Positions 15,647 to 23,877 of a stretch of DNA of 33,582 bases are shown piece by piece. Made by a program: the position numbers and the translations under genes. The notes beneath the pieces are model-generated. The model made no database searches. It had not been told where the DNA came from and saw only the letters and a program-made list of their open reading frames with translations. Location of the stretch: contig JAAEZN010000032.1 in assembly GCA_018222835.1 (NCBI GenBank), positions 1-33,582 of the forward strand. Direction: 5' to 3'. Source of the stretch: Algicola sp. GTDB lineage: Bacteria; Bacteroidota; Bacteroidia; Flavobacteriales; Flavobacteriaceae. Each line of letters opens with the position of its first letter. Positions within the stretch are counted from its first letter, which is position 1.

Positions 15647-16363
15647 ATGAACAAGAAAGTTGTGTTACAGGATTTAGGGCTTAAGGATTACAAGGAAACT
15701 TGGGATTACCAAGAAGCACTTTTTAAGGACATTGTAGATACCAAGGTTCGCAACCGAAGGGAAGATGCGGGTCTGGAAACACCCAATCATTTCTTGTTTG
15801 TGGAACATCCCCATGTATATACGCTCGGAAAGAGTGGCGATATTGGCAATTTGTTGGTGGACGAGAAGGTCTTGGAGTCTAAAGGAGCTACTTTTTATAA
15901 AATAAACCGAGGGGGCGATATCACTTATCATGGCCCAGGTCAGGTAGTAGGTTACCCCATTTTGGATTTGGACAATTTCTTTACCGATATACACAAATAC
16001 CTTCGTTTTTTGGAAGAAATGGTGATACTTACCTTGGAAGAATATGGGCTAAAGGCAGAGCGTTCCGAAGGAGAAACAGGGGTTTGGTTGGATGTGGGCA
16101 CTCCCTTTGCCCGCAAGATATGCGCCATGGGTGTACGTGCCAGCCGTTGGGTAACCATGCACGGTTTTGCCTTGAACGTAAATGCGGATTTAGGCTATTT
16201 TGATCTTATGATTCCGTGTGGCATTAAAGATAAGGCCGTTACTTCCTTAAATGTGGAACTTGGCCAAAAAGAGGTGGATATAGAAGAAGTAAAGCAAAAA
16301 CTCCTAAAACACTTTACTGCACTTTTTGAGGCGGAGTTGGTCCGGGAAAAAGAAGGCGTATAG
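15647..16363 (+). CDS. lipB: Octanoyl-[acyl-carrier-protein]:protein N-octanoyltransferase
   Basis: LipB moves octanoate from octanoyl-ACP to the lipoyl domains of 2-oxoacid dehydrogenases and the glycine cleavage H protein, the first step of lipoic acid synthesis in the cytoplasm. I use the ATG at 15647 (238 residues); a TTG at 15632 adds five poorly coding residues that overlap the promoter. Hallmarks are FVEHPHVYTLGKSG, RGGDITYHGPGQVVGYPI, Lys157 in ARKICAMGV, and the nucleophile Cys191 in MIPCGIKDKAVTSL. Length is typical for the family. No lipA lies in the window. Confidence 0.97.
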   Translation: MNKKVVLQDLGLKDYKETWDYQEALFKDIVDTKVRNRREDAGLETPNHFLFVEHPHVYTLGKSGDIGNLLVDEKVLESKGATFYKINRGGDITYHGPGQVVGYPILDLDNFFTDIHKYLRFLEEMVILTLEEYGLKAERSEGETGVWLDVGTPFARKICAMGVRASRWVTMHGFALNVNADLGYFDLMIPCGIKDKAVTSLNVELGQKEVDIEEVKQKLLKHFTALFEAELVREKEGV

Positions 16364-16368
16364 TATCA

Positions 16369-16489
16369 TATTATTTGATTTATCAATCCAAACAAGGCAT
16401 TGGTCAATTTATAGCAATGCGGAGATTGGAAAAGTATTAGTTTAATCGAATCTGAGGATGTGCCTCAGAATTGAAAAAATCAAATAATA
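16369..16489. repeat. Long inverted repeat with internal hairpin before the OmpA-domain lipoprotein
   Basis: TATTATTTGATTT (16369-16381) and AAATCAAATAATA (16477-16489) are perfect 13-bp inverted repeats 95 bp apart. The pairing continues after one mismatch by TCAAT/ATTGA. Inside is a perfect hairpin TCTGAGG-ATGTG-CCTCAGA (16451-16469). It could be a structured leader of the gene at 16498, a weak terminator for lipB, or a MITE-like element of 121 bp. Confidence 0.6.
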
Positions 16490-16497
16490 CCTAAACA

Positions 16498-17528
16498 TGA
16501 ATAGAATTTATCTAATCGGATTTATTGCAGCAGTTTCAATATTATCCTGTAAAAAGGAACAAAAAGCAGCTATTAATCAAACTGAAAAAAAAGTAGTAAC
16601 TGCTACAAATGAAGAACAAGCAGAAAATAAGTCAAAAAATACCACAGCTGCCTTTTCTTGGGAAAATATTCCGGTAACTACAAAAGATATAGGTGCATAC
16701 CCTTACATAACCCCTCCCAAAGGTATGGTCATTGACGAAAATACCAGCGATACCGAGTCCTACGATTTTCATAAACTTGAAATGTTTGATGGCAATTCAT
16801 TTTTTGATATTGAAGGACCAGTGGAAAAAATGGGAATCCAGATGGATAACGATAAGGAATGGAATCAATATCTCTTTGATAAAAGTGTAAAAGAATATTT
16901 GACAGCAATTGGTGCCCAACTTGTTTTTGAAGGTAAAATACCCAATGACTTAATAAATCAAAAAGGAGAAACAGTGAACGATCGCTACACTTATTTCAAT
17001 AATTTTTATGTTGGTGATATTGTGAATTCTCCCATCCGAATGTATGTTCTAAAAACACCGACCAAAAAAATTGGTATTCAGGTCTATTCCGATACCGCTA
17101 GGGGGCAGATCGGTGTGGTTGAATCAAAAGAATTTGAGCAAACTATCGAAAAAATAACAGCGGATAAGATTATCGACGATATCAATACCAAAGGTTTTGC
17201 TACGCTTCATATTAATTTTGATACCGGTAAATCCAGAATCAAATCAGAATCTTATGAAATTGTAAGCGAGATCACTAAAATGTTGAATGCCAATCCCGAT
17301 CTAAAAATTAGTATTGAAGGCCACACCGATAATGTTGGGAGCGAAGAGACCAATATGAAATTATCTAAAAACAGGGCAAGATCTGTTCTTATGGCTTTGG
17401 TGGACGAAGGTGTTGATGAGTCTAGGTTGGTCAGTACAGGTTTCGGGCAAAGTAAACCCATTGGCGACAATGCCTCAGAGGAGGGGAAGGCTCTGAATAG
17501 AAGAGTTGAGCTTAGAAAGATAGAGTAA
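16498..17528 (+). CDS. OmpA-domain lipoprotein
   Basis: The start is the ATG after CCTAAAC near 16497-16498, giving about 343 residues. A type II signal peptide ends SILSC (Cys18), followed by KKEQKAA. The middle (about 50-225) is a region I do not recognise. Residues about 235-343 are an OmpA/MotB C-terminal domain: ATLHINFDTGKSRIK, then ISIEGHTDNVGSEETN, KLSKNRARSVLMAL and LNRRVEL. This fold binds the diaminopimelate peptide of peptidoglycan and ties the outer membrane to the wall. The lipid anchor replaces the usual OmpA barrel, as in Pal. A structured inverted repeat lies just upstream of the start. Confidence 0.9.
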
Positions 17529-17621
17529 TGATTGAAAATGACAGAACATAATTTGATCGTATCAGCCAATATATTATAAGGAATTGAATTTTAAGGTTTA
17601 GTATTCCTGTGGGTCAACTTA

Positions 17622-17682
17622 TATCAAATATTTTATAACTTACTGCTCGCTTTTAAAGAGCGACCGAAACCAATATTTGATA
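17622..17682. repeat. Inverted repeat with inner hairpin touching the next start codon
   Basis: TATCAAATATT (17622-17632) and AATATTTGATA (17672-17682) are perfect 11-bp arms. Between them is a 7-bp hairpin TCGCTTT/AGAGCGA with one G-U pair (about 17647-17663). The right arm ends 2 bp before the ATG at 17685, so folding would hide the initiation region. Confidence 0.6.
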
Positions 17683-17684
17683 AG

Positions 17685-18362
17685 ATGAAAAAATTATTTC
17701 TAGTAGTTGCGCTGACAGGAGCCGTTATTTCCTGTAAGAATTCCGGTGAAAACCAAAACGAAACCAGTGATACGGTTGTTTCAAGTAGTGCGGATGGCGT
17801 AGAGACCGAAGCGGTTACAGCCAATTACGTTCCCATTGATTCCGATGAGGCATTGGTAGCGGCTTCCCTAATGGCAGCTCCAGAAGTGAGCCGGGAAGGG
17901 AGTACGGTAATTGGGTACAACATGGCTGGTGAGTTTGTGACCTTCAGAGAAGGGGACAACGAGTTTATTGTACTTGTGGATGACCCCAAAAAATCTGGAT
18001 TCAATGCCGCTTGCTATCACAAAAGTTTAGAGCCTTTTATGGCTAGGGGACGAGAATTGCGGGCAGAAGGAAAAACAGGGCCAGAAATTTTTGATATTCG
18101 GGAAGAGGAAGCAAAATCGGGCAAGTTGGACATGGGTAAGACAGGTGCTACATTGCACATTTATTTTGGGGAGAGCGATAAGTATGATCCAGAAACCAAT
18201 AAAGTAGAAGGAGCAAAGCATCGTTATGTGGTGTATTTGCCATTTGCTACGGCTGCATCGACGGGATTGCCGGAAAACCCTATCGGGTCTAACCATCCAT
18301 GGATCATGAATCCCGGAACGCACAGGGCACATATTATGATTTCGCCTTTACACGATGATTAA
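17685..18362 (+). CDS. Lipoprotein of unknown function
   Basis: This 225-residue protein has a type II signal peptide ending AVISC (Cys17) and a Ser/Thr/Glu-rich linker (about 20-50). A compact domain (about 60-225) has VIGYNMAGEFVTFREGDNEF, FNAACYHKSLEPFMARGREL and a C-terminal TGLPENPIGSNHPWIMNPGT followed by HRAHIMI. The His-rich end (SNHPW, GTHRAHIM) and one Cys in AACYHK could bind metal, though this is a guess. I do not recognise a named family. It sits between an OmpA-domain lipoprotein and a strong terminator, with its own structured leader. Confidence 0.82.
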   Translation: MKKLFLVVALTGAVISCKNSGENQNETSDTVVSSSADGVETEAVTANYVPIDSDEALVAASLMAAPEVSREGSTVIGYNMAGEFVTFREGDNEFIVLVDDPKKSGFNAACYHKSLEPFMARGRELRAEGKTGPEIFDIREEEAKSGKLDMGKTGATLHIYFGESDKYDPETNKVEGAKHRYVVYLPFATAASTGLPENPIGSNHPWIMNPGTHRAHIMISPLHDD

Positions 18363-18380
18363 AAGAATAACAATAGGAAT

Positions 18381-18413
18381 AAAAAAGCCGAGGCTCACGC
18401 CTCGGCTTTTTTT
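18381..18413 (+). terminator. Terminator, first copy of a duplicated element
   Basis: A 14-bp stem (18381-18394 with 18399-18412, core GCCGAGGC / GCCTCGGC) with loop TCAC is followed by T residues, 19 bp after the stop at 18362. A close copy lies at 19781. Confidence 0.92.
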
Positions 18414-18435
18414 ATATAACATGGTTTACGGGAAA
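18383..18435 (+). repeat. Direct repeat copy 1 (terminator plus TATATAACATGGTTTACGGGAAA tail region)
   Basis: The terminator and the 25 bases after it recur at 19781-19832 with the loop changed, one indel and one or two substitutions. The two copies flank the genes at 18586 and 19222. Confidence 0.8.
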
Positions 18436-18585
18436 TTTGGATAAGTTTTCTTCTATTTTAACCATCCGTCAATCGAGAAAGGGTATCCGTCAATTTGCGG
18501 TATGCAATCTGGTTTATACTCGTTACTTTCCCCGTCGCTGAATTAATATCGGTCATTTAAATAGTTAATCATCCTATATCTAAAA

Positions 18586-19194
18586 ATGAAAAAAGTAAAT
18601 CTACTTATTGCACTATTATTTTGTTTTATAGCATCAGCACAATTGGATAATACCTTTGGGATCAAGGCAGGAACAAATTATTCCAAGTACATAGCGGATT
18701 ATGATATCTACAAAAGAAAAATCGGCTATTATGTTGGTGGTTTTTTCAATATTGGAATTTCAGATAAGACAAGTATAAGGCCAGAATTGCTATTGGCTAA
18801 CGAGGGAACAAAAACTTCGAGGGAACTTGTTGTAGGTGGGATGGAGGAAGGTGAAAAGGTTAGCAATATAAATCAATTGATGATTTTATTGCCTGTCAAT
18901 TTTAGGGTAGAATTAATAGATCGTCTTCATTTGGAATTGGGGATACAGGCAGGTTATGTTGTAAAAACACAGGAGATCCTCAAAAAGTTTCCTTATGACT
19001 CTTCAATGGAAGGTCAAAAAAACAAATACCCGCTATCTGAGTTGGACCGATTTGATTTTGGACTAAATGGGGGTCTGGGTTTTGACCTTACCGATCAATT
19101 GGAATTGCATGCAAGGTATAGTTTGGGGTTGATTGAGCTTAACGATTTTTATAAAACTTCCGTGATTAGCTTGGGACTTGGACTTAAAATTTAA
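18586..19194 (+). CDS. PorT-like outer-membrane beta-barrel protein
   Basis: This 202-residue protein has a signal peptide (about 1-18, CFIASAQ) and alternating hydrophobic beta-strands typical of the small eight-stranded outer-membrane barrel family (OMP_b-brl_2/PorT type): TFGIKAGTNYSKYIADYD, YYVGGFFNIGISDKTSIRPE, LLPVNFRVELIDRLHLELGI, then FGLNGGLGFDLTDQLELHAR and a C-terminal VISLGLGLKI. The spacing of aromatic and glycine residues supports a barrel. Partner and cargo are unknown. It forms a two-gene cassette with the lipoprotein downstream (27-bp gap), bracketed by duplicated terminators. Confidence 0.85.
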   Translation: MKKVNLLIALLFCFIASAQLDNTFGIKAGTNYSKYIADYDIYKRKIGYYVGGFFNIGISDKTSIRPELLLANEGTKTSRELVVGGMEEGEKVSNINQLMILLPVNFRVELIDRLHLELGIQAGYVVKTQEILKKFPYDSSMEGQKNKYPLSELDRFDFGLNGGLGFDLTDQLELHARYSLGLIELNDFYKTSVISLGLGLKI

Positions 19195-19221
19195 ATAATT
19201 AATCAAACACAACCATAACTT

Positions 19222-19761
19222 ATGAAATACTTGAAAATTTGTCTTTTAACCCTTTTGATAGTTGCCTGTAGCAAGGATGATGCTACATCAAATTTAAGTT
19301 TGGATCAGCAATTGGTAGGTAAATGGACAATGACGAATTACTATGATGACCACTATTTTGTTCAAGATGGATATGGGATTATAGAACAAATGGTTCCCGA
19401 TGAAACGGATTATGCCATTGAATTTACCGATAATCCCAAGGAAATAAAGACGACTGGCTTTTTAAAATATAATTGGGGAGAATATGAAATCGTCAATGGG
19501 GAAAAAGTGGTTGAAAATCTAAATGGGTTTAATACTTGGCAAGGTGAAGAAGGAGATGGTTTGCATACGGGCACTTGGAAAATTGAAAATGGGAAATTAA
19601 TTACTACAGATATTAGCCAACAAGGGCCCGATGAATTTGAAGAGTATTCTATTATATCAACGATAGAATTAAGTGGGGATAATTTGACATTGACTTTAGA
19701 TAATTCCCAGTTCGGTTCACATTTGTCTGGAGAAATAATTATCGAATATAAGAGGCAATAA
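19222..19761 (+). CDS. Lipocalin-like lipoprotein
   Basis: This 179-residue protein has a type II signal peptide ending LIVAC (Cys16) and an SKDD tail suited to surface export. The mature part starts LDQQLVGKWTMTNYYDD, the G-x-W opening strand of lipocalin-like domains found in Bacteroidota lipoproteins. More beta strands follow (GTWKIENGKLITTDI, STIELSGDNLTLTLDN). It may bind a small hydrophobic ligand, but I cannot name one. It lies 27 bp after the barrel gene and probably forms an operon with it. A terminator follows 19 bp after the stop. Confidence 0.8.
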   Translation: MKYLKICLLTLLIVACSKDDATSNLSLDQQLVGKWTMTNYYDDHYFVQDGYGIIEQMVPDETDYAIEFTDNPKEIKTTGFLKYNWGEYEIVNGEKVVENLNGFNTWQGEEGDGLHTGTWKIENGKLITTDISQQGPDEFEEYSIISTIELSGDNLTLTLDNSQFGSHLSGEIIIEYKRQ

Positions 19762-19780
19762 AATTTCTTTAAAAGTATAG

Positions 19781-19832
19781 AAAAGCCGAGGCATTTGCCT
19801 CGGCTTTTCTATATAACATGGTTTATGGGAAA
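19781..19832 (+). repeat. Direct repeat copy 2 including a terminator
   Basis: AAAAGCCGAGGC-ATTT-GCCTCGGCTTTT (19781-19808) is the stem-loop, followed by CTATATAACATGGTTTATGGGAAA. It parallels 18383-18435. It terminates the lipoprotein gene ending at 19761 and may also act on the opposing OmpA-domain gene. Confidence 0.85.
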
Positions 19833-19933
19833 CGGGCTCCGTTAACCAGTGGCAATAACTGCTGGGATTGGATTGAACTAGCAAGTAATGGGCCGCAGAA
19901 AAGAACGACCAAACCCAATATTAGTTTCCAGTG
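19833..19933. other. Short intergenic gap
   Basis: Nothing clear is visible here between the repeat copy and the stop of the minus-strand OmpA-domain gene. Confidence 0.4.
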
Positions 19934-21250
19934 TTATTTTTTAATGAATTCCACTCTGCGATTCTGTGCCTTGCCTTGGGGTGAATTGTTGTCGGCCACA
20001 GGCTCCGCTTCCCCTTTTCCTTCGGAGCTTAATCTATCTGAGGAGATACCATATACGGACACCAACGCATTTTTTACCGCTTCGGCCCTATTTTTGGAAA
20101 GAGAGATATTGCTCTCATCCGAACCATCGGAGTCTGTATGTCCAATTATATTTAGCTTGATGGAGCTATCTTGTGCCAATACTTGTGATATCTGTCTGAT
20201 GATTCCCATGGATTGGGGCAGAATATCAGCCGAACCGGAATTGAATAGGATACCATTGGTTGAAATTTTTCCTTCGGACATCAGTTTTCTGCGAAGGTCC
20301 ACACCGCCTTCGGCAACTTTGAGATTGCTGATCAATACTTGCTCTTGATTGTTCTGGGTATCTATTCCGTTTACTTGTAGTTTTAGATGGTTTATTTTTT
20401 CTGGGTCCACTATAAATTGAGGTAGATCAACGATCTTGTTCTGGTTGATCCATAGACGATATCGGTTTTTATTAACGGCAATGGAAATATGGGCCACATC
20501 TTGAAATACTTCCCGCAAGTCCTGTTGCATGGTATTTTGGATAGGGGACGGGTCGCTGCTAAAGTTATTGTCTACCTTAACTCCAATGGGAATATATTGG
20601 CAAAAGGAAAGACTGGACAATGCATTGTTTTCGTTTGTAGTCAGGTTAGCGGTCTCCGACAAATAAATGCGCATTACAGCTTGGGAACTTGTGTTCTTGG
20701 TTAGGTTTACCGCTCTTATATCGAATTCGATAGTGAAATCTTCTGGCAGATCGGTTCCTAAGTTGGGTACGGTAAGGCTTCGGTTGGCAATGGCGTACCA
20801 TTTGCCGGGCAATGTACCTACGGTAACTACTTCTCCCGAGCCGTTTGTATTCCATTTGGAGGGGAAGTCGCCCATAAAATCATCATTAAAATCATCAAAA
20901 AACAATGGTTTGTCTCCCGGAACAAAATCGAACTTACTGTAAACTTGGATGGTTTTAGGCCCTGCTTTTACAGTGCCGGCAGTTTTAGAATTGTTATTGG
21001 TGCTACCCGGGGTGTTACTGTTTTCTGGAGTGTTTCCCGGGGATTGTTTTCCGCCAGTGCCCGGTTCCAGAATACTGTCCATGACTTGGTCTGTTTTTTT
21101 TGAAGTTTCTCTATCTACCCGATTTTCAACCGTACGTTCTGCTGCCTTTTCTGCTTTTTTGGCCAATTTTTTAAAAAATTGGGCTTCTGCACTGGCACCC
21201 ATCAACAGTGTAATTGACAAACAGTAGAATAGTTTGCTGGAGGTTTTCAT
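19934..21250 (-). CDS. Secreted OmpA-domain protein with a lectin-like middle
   Basis: This 438-residue protein has a signal peptide (about 1-24, ASAEAQ) and a basic helical stretch (KKLAKKAEKAAERTVENRVD). A Pro/Asn/Thr-rich linker follows (about 65-100). The middle (about 110-310), with PLFFDDFNDDFMGDFPSKW and a long run of beta strands, resembles a LamG/concanavalin-type jelly roll. The last 110 residues are an OmpA peptidoglycan-binding domain (ISTNGILFNSGSADILPQSM, NIIGHTDSDGSDESNISLSK, NRRVEFIKK). It probably links wall and surface sugars or proteins. It is downstream of the propeller lipoprotein on the same strand, 126 bp apart. The 5' leader has overlapping inverted repeats. Confidence 0.88.
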   Translation of the reverse strand: MKTSSKLFYCLSITLLMGASAEAQFFKKLAKKAEKAAERTVENRVDRETSKKTDQVMDSILEPGTGGKQSPGNTPENSNTPGSTNNNSKTAGTVKAGPKTIQVYSKFDFVPGDKPLFFDDFNDDFMGDFPSKWNTNGSGEVVTVGTLPGKWYAIANRSLTVPNLGTDLPEDFTIEFDIRAVNLTKNTSSQAVMRIYLSETANLTTNENNALSSLSFCQYIPIGVKVDNNFSSDPSPIQNTMQQDLREVFQDVAHISIAVNKNRYRLWINQNKIVDLPQFIVDPEKINHLKLQVNGIDTQNNQEQVLISNLKVAEGGVDLRRKLMSEGKISTNGILFNSGSADILPQSMGIIRQISQVLAQDSSIKLNIIGHTDSDGSDESNISLSKNRAEAVKNALVSVYGISSDRLSSEGKGEAEPVADNNSPQGKAQNRRVEFIKK

Positions 21251-21257
21251 TTTTACT

Positions 21258-21298
21258 GGTATTTTTTAGTTTGTGATATAGTAATACCGTACAAACTA
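21258..21298 (-). promoter_or_regulatory. Overlapping inverted repeats in the leader of the OmpA-domain gene
   Basis: On the minus strand TAGTTTGT (21298-21291) pairs with ACAAACTA (21274-21267), and GGTATT (21288-21283) pairs with AATACC (21263-21258). The pairings interleave, so they form a pseudoknot or two exclusive folds. The last arm ends 7 bases before the ATG. Confidence 0.4.
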
Positions 21299-21376
21299 CT
21301 AAAATGAAACCAGGGTAATATTTAAATATGTATGTATCGTTTAAACTATTGTATAGGTGACAATTGGCAGCTCCGA

Positions 21377-23830
21377 TTAATTTATTCTGTACACGATCAG
21401 GGAGTTTTCTTGGTCTTTGGCCACCAATTCCAGTTTTCTGTCATTGTCCATATCCGTGAGGTCGGCCAGAGAACTACCATAAACCGGGAAATTGGAAATA
21501 GGTTCTGCTTGACTATCGAATAAATAGATTTGTTGGTTTTGGATGTCTGTTACACCAACATAGATTTTATCGTAGATATAGAATATTTTGGGTTTGGAAT
21601 ATACTCCAAGCTCCAATTCGACTTTTTTACCTTTAATACTTAGGACGTTATCATCCATAAATACTAAGGTATTGCTAGTGGCATAAAACCCATGGTCGGC
21701 ATTTAGGTTAAAATTGGTGGCCACAAGTTTGCCGTTGGTGTCAATTTGATGAAGAACCCCTGATTTGTTCGTTACCGAGAATTTATTTTTATAGAGGAAC
21801 ACTTCGTTGTTGGAGAAGTCTATTTTTTCAGCCACTTTAATTCGATCGCTTCCTACACGGTGTAAAATCCTTAAGGTGCCATTATCCTGTTTAAATACCA
21901 AATAATCTTTGTTGCCTACCCTAAAATGTTTTGGGGCGCCCAATATATTACTGGGAGCTTCTTTAAAGGTAAACCCGTTTACAACCTTTCCTTGGTTGTT
22001 GTACATGTGCACTTTTCTCCCTTGCGTGATTACAAAACGGTAATTTCGGCTCCCATCATAATCAAAAATGGCAAGTGGGTTCAGGTTTCCTCCTTCAAAT
22101 TGAATATTGAATGGCGATACTTCGTCACCATTGCGATCAAGGATCAAGAATTGGTCGTTGGTGCAGAAGGCCAACTGTAGTTTACCGTTCTTATAGATAT
22201 CCACCTGTTGAATATTGCCTTGTATTCTTCCATCCAATTGTTTGGTCCAAAGAATTTTTCCATCTGTGGAAATTAGGTAAAGCACATTGTTTTGGTCCTG
22301 CACCACAACTTCTTGTTTTTTTGTTCTGTGATTTTTTACAAATTGTGGGGCAGTGGCCAAATCCGTGTTCAACTCCAAAGTAAAGAGTGGAGATACGGTG
22401 TTCCGCTCTTGGCTTTTTGCAATTTTGGACACAAGAATATTAAAATGTCCAAAACCATTGTCCATTACCATTTGCGAAGCAAATACCTGATCTTTAAAAT
22501 CATTTTCTTTTATGTCGGATGATACTTCTGTGGAAAGTTCTTGTTCGGCAAATAGGTTGATGCCGGATTCATCTGACACAAATAGTATGCTCGACTCACT
22601 TGCTAAAGATGCCTTTGCGGTTTGATAGCCTTGATTCTTGTCAAACGACGAGGAACTTTTGTAACTGCTGATTATGGTTTGAAGCGCCTCTTTGTTTTCG
22701 GAAAAAATAAAACTGTTTTCTAGTAGCGTGCAAAAGTTGGATTCAAAATTCTTTACCAAAGGGGTAAACCCTTCTTCTAGCAAGCTTTTATTTTGAATTT
22801 CCAATATTTCACTTCCTTGATAACTTTGTGAAGCTATTTTTCGATGGTCTAAATAATCGTAAAGACTCTCCGTGCCGAAAGATTTTAGCAAAACTACTTT
22901 TTCGTTGTTCAAATAAATGAGGCCGACCTCTTCAATGGTATTAAAAAGGGAATCCGTTTTCTTTATCCTATCCAAATACTGGTTTTGATTTTTGGCGAAT
23001 ACTTGGTAGTCATCAAAAGTATAGGATAGTATGGCCTGTGCGTTTATTGGGGCATATGCTGGTGTTTTATTGGAAAGGGGAGCGGTGCCTTTAAACAGAT
23101 TGATGAAGTTTTTTGTGGAGTCGGGCGCCATAGCGACCCCGTTTAGATTAACTTCGTCCGAATTGGCGGTAAAATCTAAGGATACCCAAGAAGAGAATGG
23201 TTGTGCCTGATTATTCCTGTCCTTTAAAGGCAATAAGGCTGGATTGCCAGTAGGGTCAATAAAAAAGGTGGCCGATTTGCTTATGGAACTTGCCTCGTAC
23301 AATTTCTTTAAAACTGGATCTGCCGATGTGCTGTTGCCAAGTCGAATTATGTTTTCCATAAGCATCATGGAAGAGCTCATCAAAACATCCTTGTCTTTCT
23401 GAAGGCTAAAGACTTCCAGGCCGTCCAAATTGTATTTTTTGATACCGGTTCCTTCATAGGTCAATGTTTCTACCGTTTTATTGGTAACACTGTCCACATT
23501 AAAAAGTTCGGAATCAATTTTTGTGGCCAAGATGTAATCAAAATTTCCCTTGCCGACTTCATATAAAGCAAGTGCGCATGTTTGATCTGTGGTTAGATGA
23601 TCCAAGCCCTCTATTTTGTCCGTGATTTCCTGTATGCTGGAAAATCCTTCTATATTCTGAAGCGATGTATTGTTTTTGAGTTCACTTTTAAAATTGGTAA
23701 GGTTGGATATTTTAATAACAAGGGAAGGGTTGGGCGGTAAATGATCCAATAAAGAATCTTTGGTCTTTACTTCTTTTGTGCATGATGCTATTATTAAGGG
23801 GAGCAAACAAAAAAGTGCCTTTGATCTCAT
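21377..23830 (-). CDS. Lipoprotein with C-terminal beta-propeller-like repeats
   Basis: I use the ATG at 23830 (817 residues). The longer frame from 23848 starts with a TTG that is part of the -7 promoter box. A type II signal peptide ends LIIASC (Cys17). The N-terminal half (about 25-500) is an alpha/beta region (LLDHLPPNPSLVIKISNLTN) that reminds me of DUF3352-type proteins, a weak match. From about residue 510 on, repeats such as NNVLYLISTDGKILWTKQLD, QFLILDRNGDEV and VLHQIDTNGKLV look like PQQ/quinoprotein-type propeller blades. The end, LADLTDMDNDRKLELVAKDQ, is FG-GAP-like. It may be an envelope scaffold. It lies directly after rnhB. Confidence 0.8.
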   Translation of the reverse strand: MRSKALFCLLPLIIASCTKEVKTKDSLLDHLPPNPSLVIKISNLTNFKSELKNNTSLQNIEGFSSIQEITDKIEGLDHLTTDQTCALALYEVGKGNFDYILATKIDSELFNVDSVTNKTVETLTYEGTGIKKYNLDGLEVFSLQKDKDVLMSSSMMLMENIIRLGNSTSADPVLKKLYEASSISKSATFFIDPTGNPALLPLKDRNNQAQPFSSWVSLDFTANSDEVNLNGVAMAPDSTKNFINLFKGTAPLSNKTPAYAPINAQAILSYTFDDYQVFAKNQNQYLDRIKKTDSLFNTIEEVGLIYLNNEKVVLLKSFGTESLYDYLDHRKIASQSYQGSEILEIQNKSLLEEGFTPLVKNFESNFCTLLENSFIFSENKEALQTIISSYKSSSSFDKNQGYQTAKASLASESSILFVSDESGINLFAEQELSTEVSSDIKENDFKDQVFASQMVMDNGFGHFNILVSKIAKSQERNTVSPLFTLELNTDLATAPQFVKNHRTKKQEVVVQDQNNVLYLISTDGKILWTKQLDGRIQGNIQQVDIYKNGKLQLAFCTNDQFLILDRNGDEVSPFNIQFEGGNLNPLAIFDYDGSRNYRFVITQGRKVHMYNNQGKVVNGFTFKEAPSNILGAPKHFRVGNKDYLVFKQDNGTLRILHRVGSDRIKVAEKIDFSNNEVFLYKNKFSVTNKSGVLHQIDTNGKLVATNFNLNADHGFYATSNTLVFMDDNVLSIKGKKVELELGVYSKPKIFYIYDKIYVGVTDIQNQQIYLFDSQAEPISNFPVYGSSLADLTDMDNDRKLELVAKDQENSLIVYRIN

Positions 23831-23845
23831 TCTCGAAGTTTGACA

Positions 23846-23877
23846 CAAAGTTAGCGTTTTTAAATATCCAGAGTCAA
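23846..23877 (-). promoter_or_regulatory. Promoter of the propeller lipoprotein gene
   Basis: On the minus strand TTG (23877-23875), a 21-bp spacer and TAACTTTG (23853-23846) fit the Bacteroidota consensus. The -33 part lies inside the end of rnhB. The ATG follows 16 bp downstream. Confidence 0.65.

Noticed and set aside
23831-23848. TTG start for the propeller lipoprotein at 23848
   Set aside because: This TTG is part of the TAACTTTG promoter box; ATG at 23830 begins a normal lipoprotein signal.
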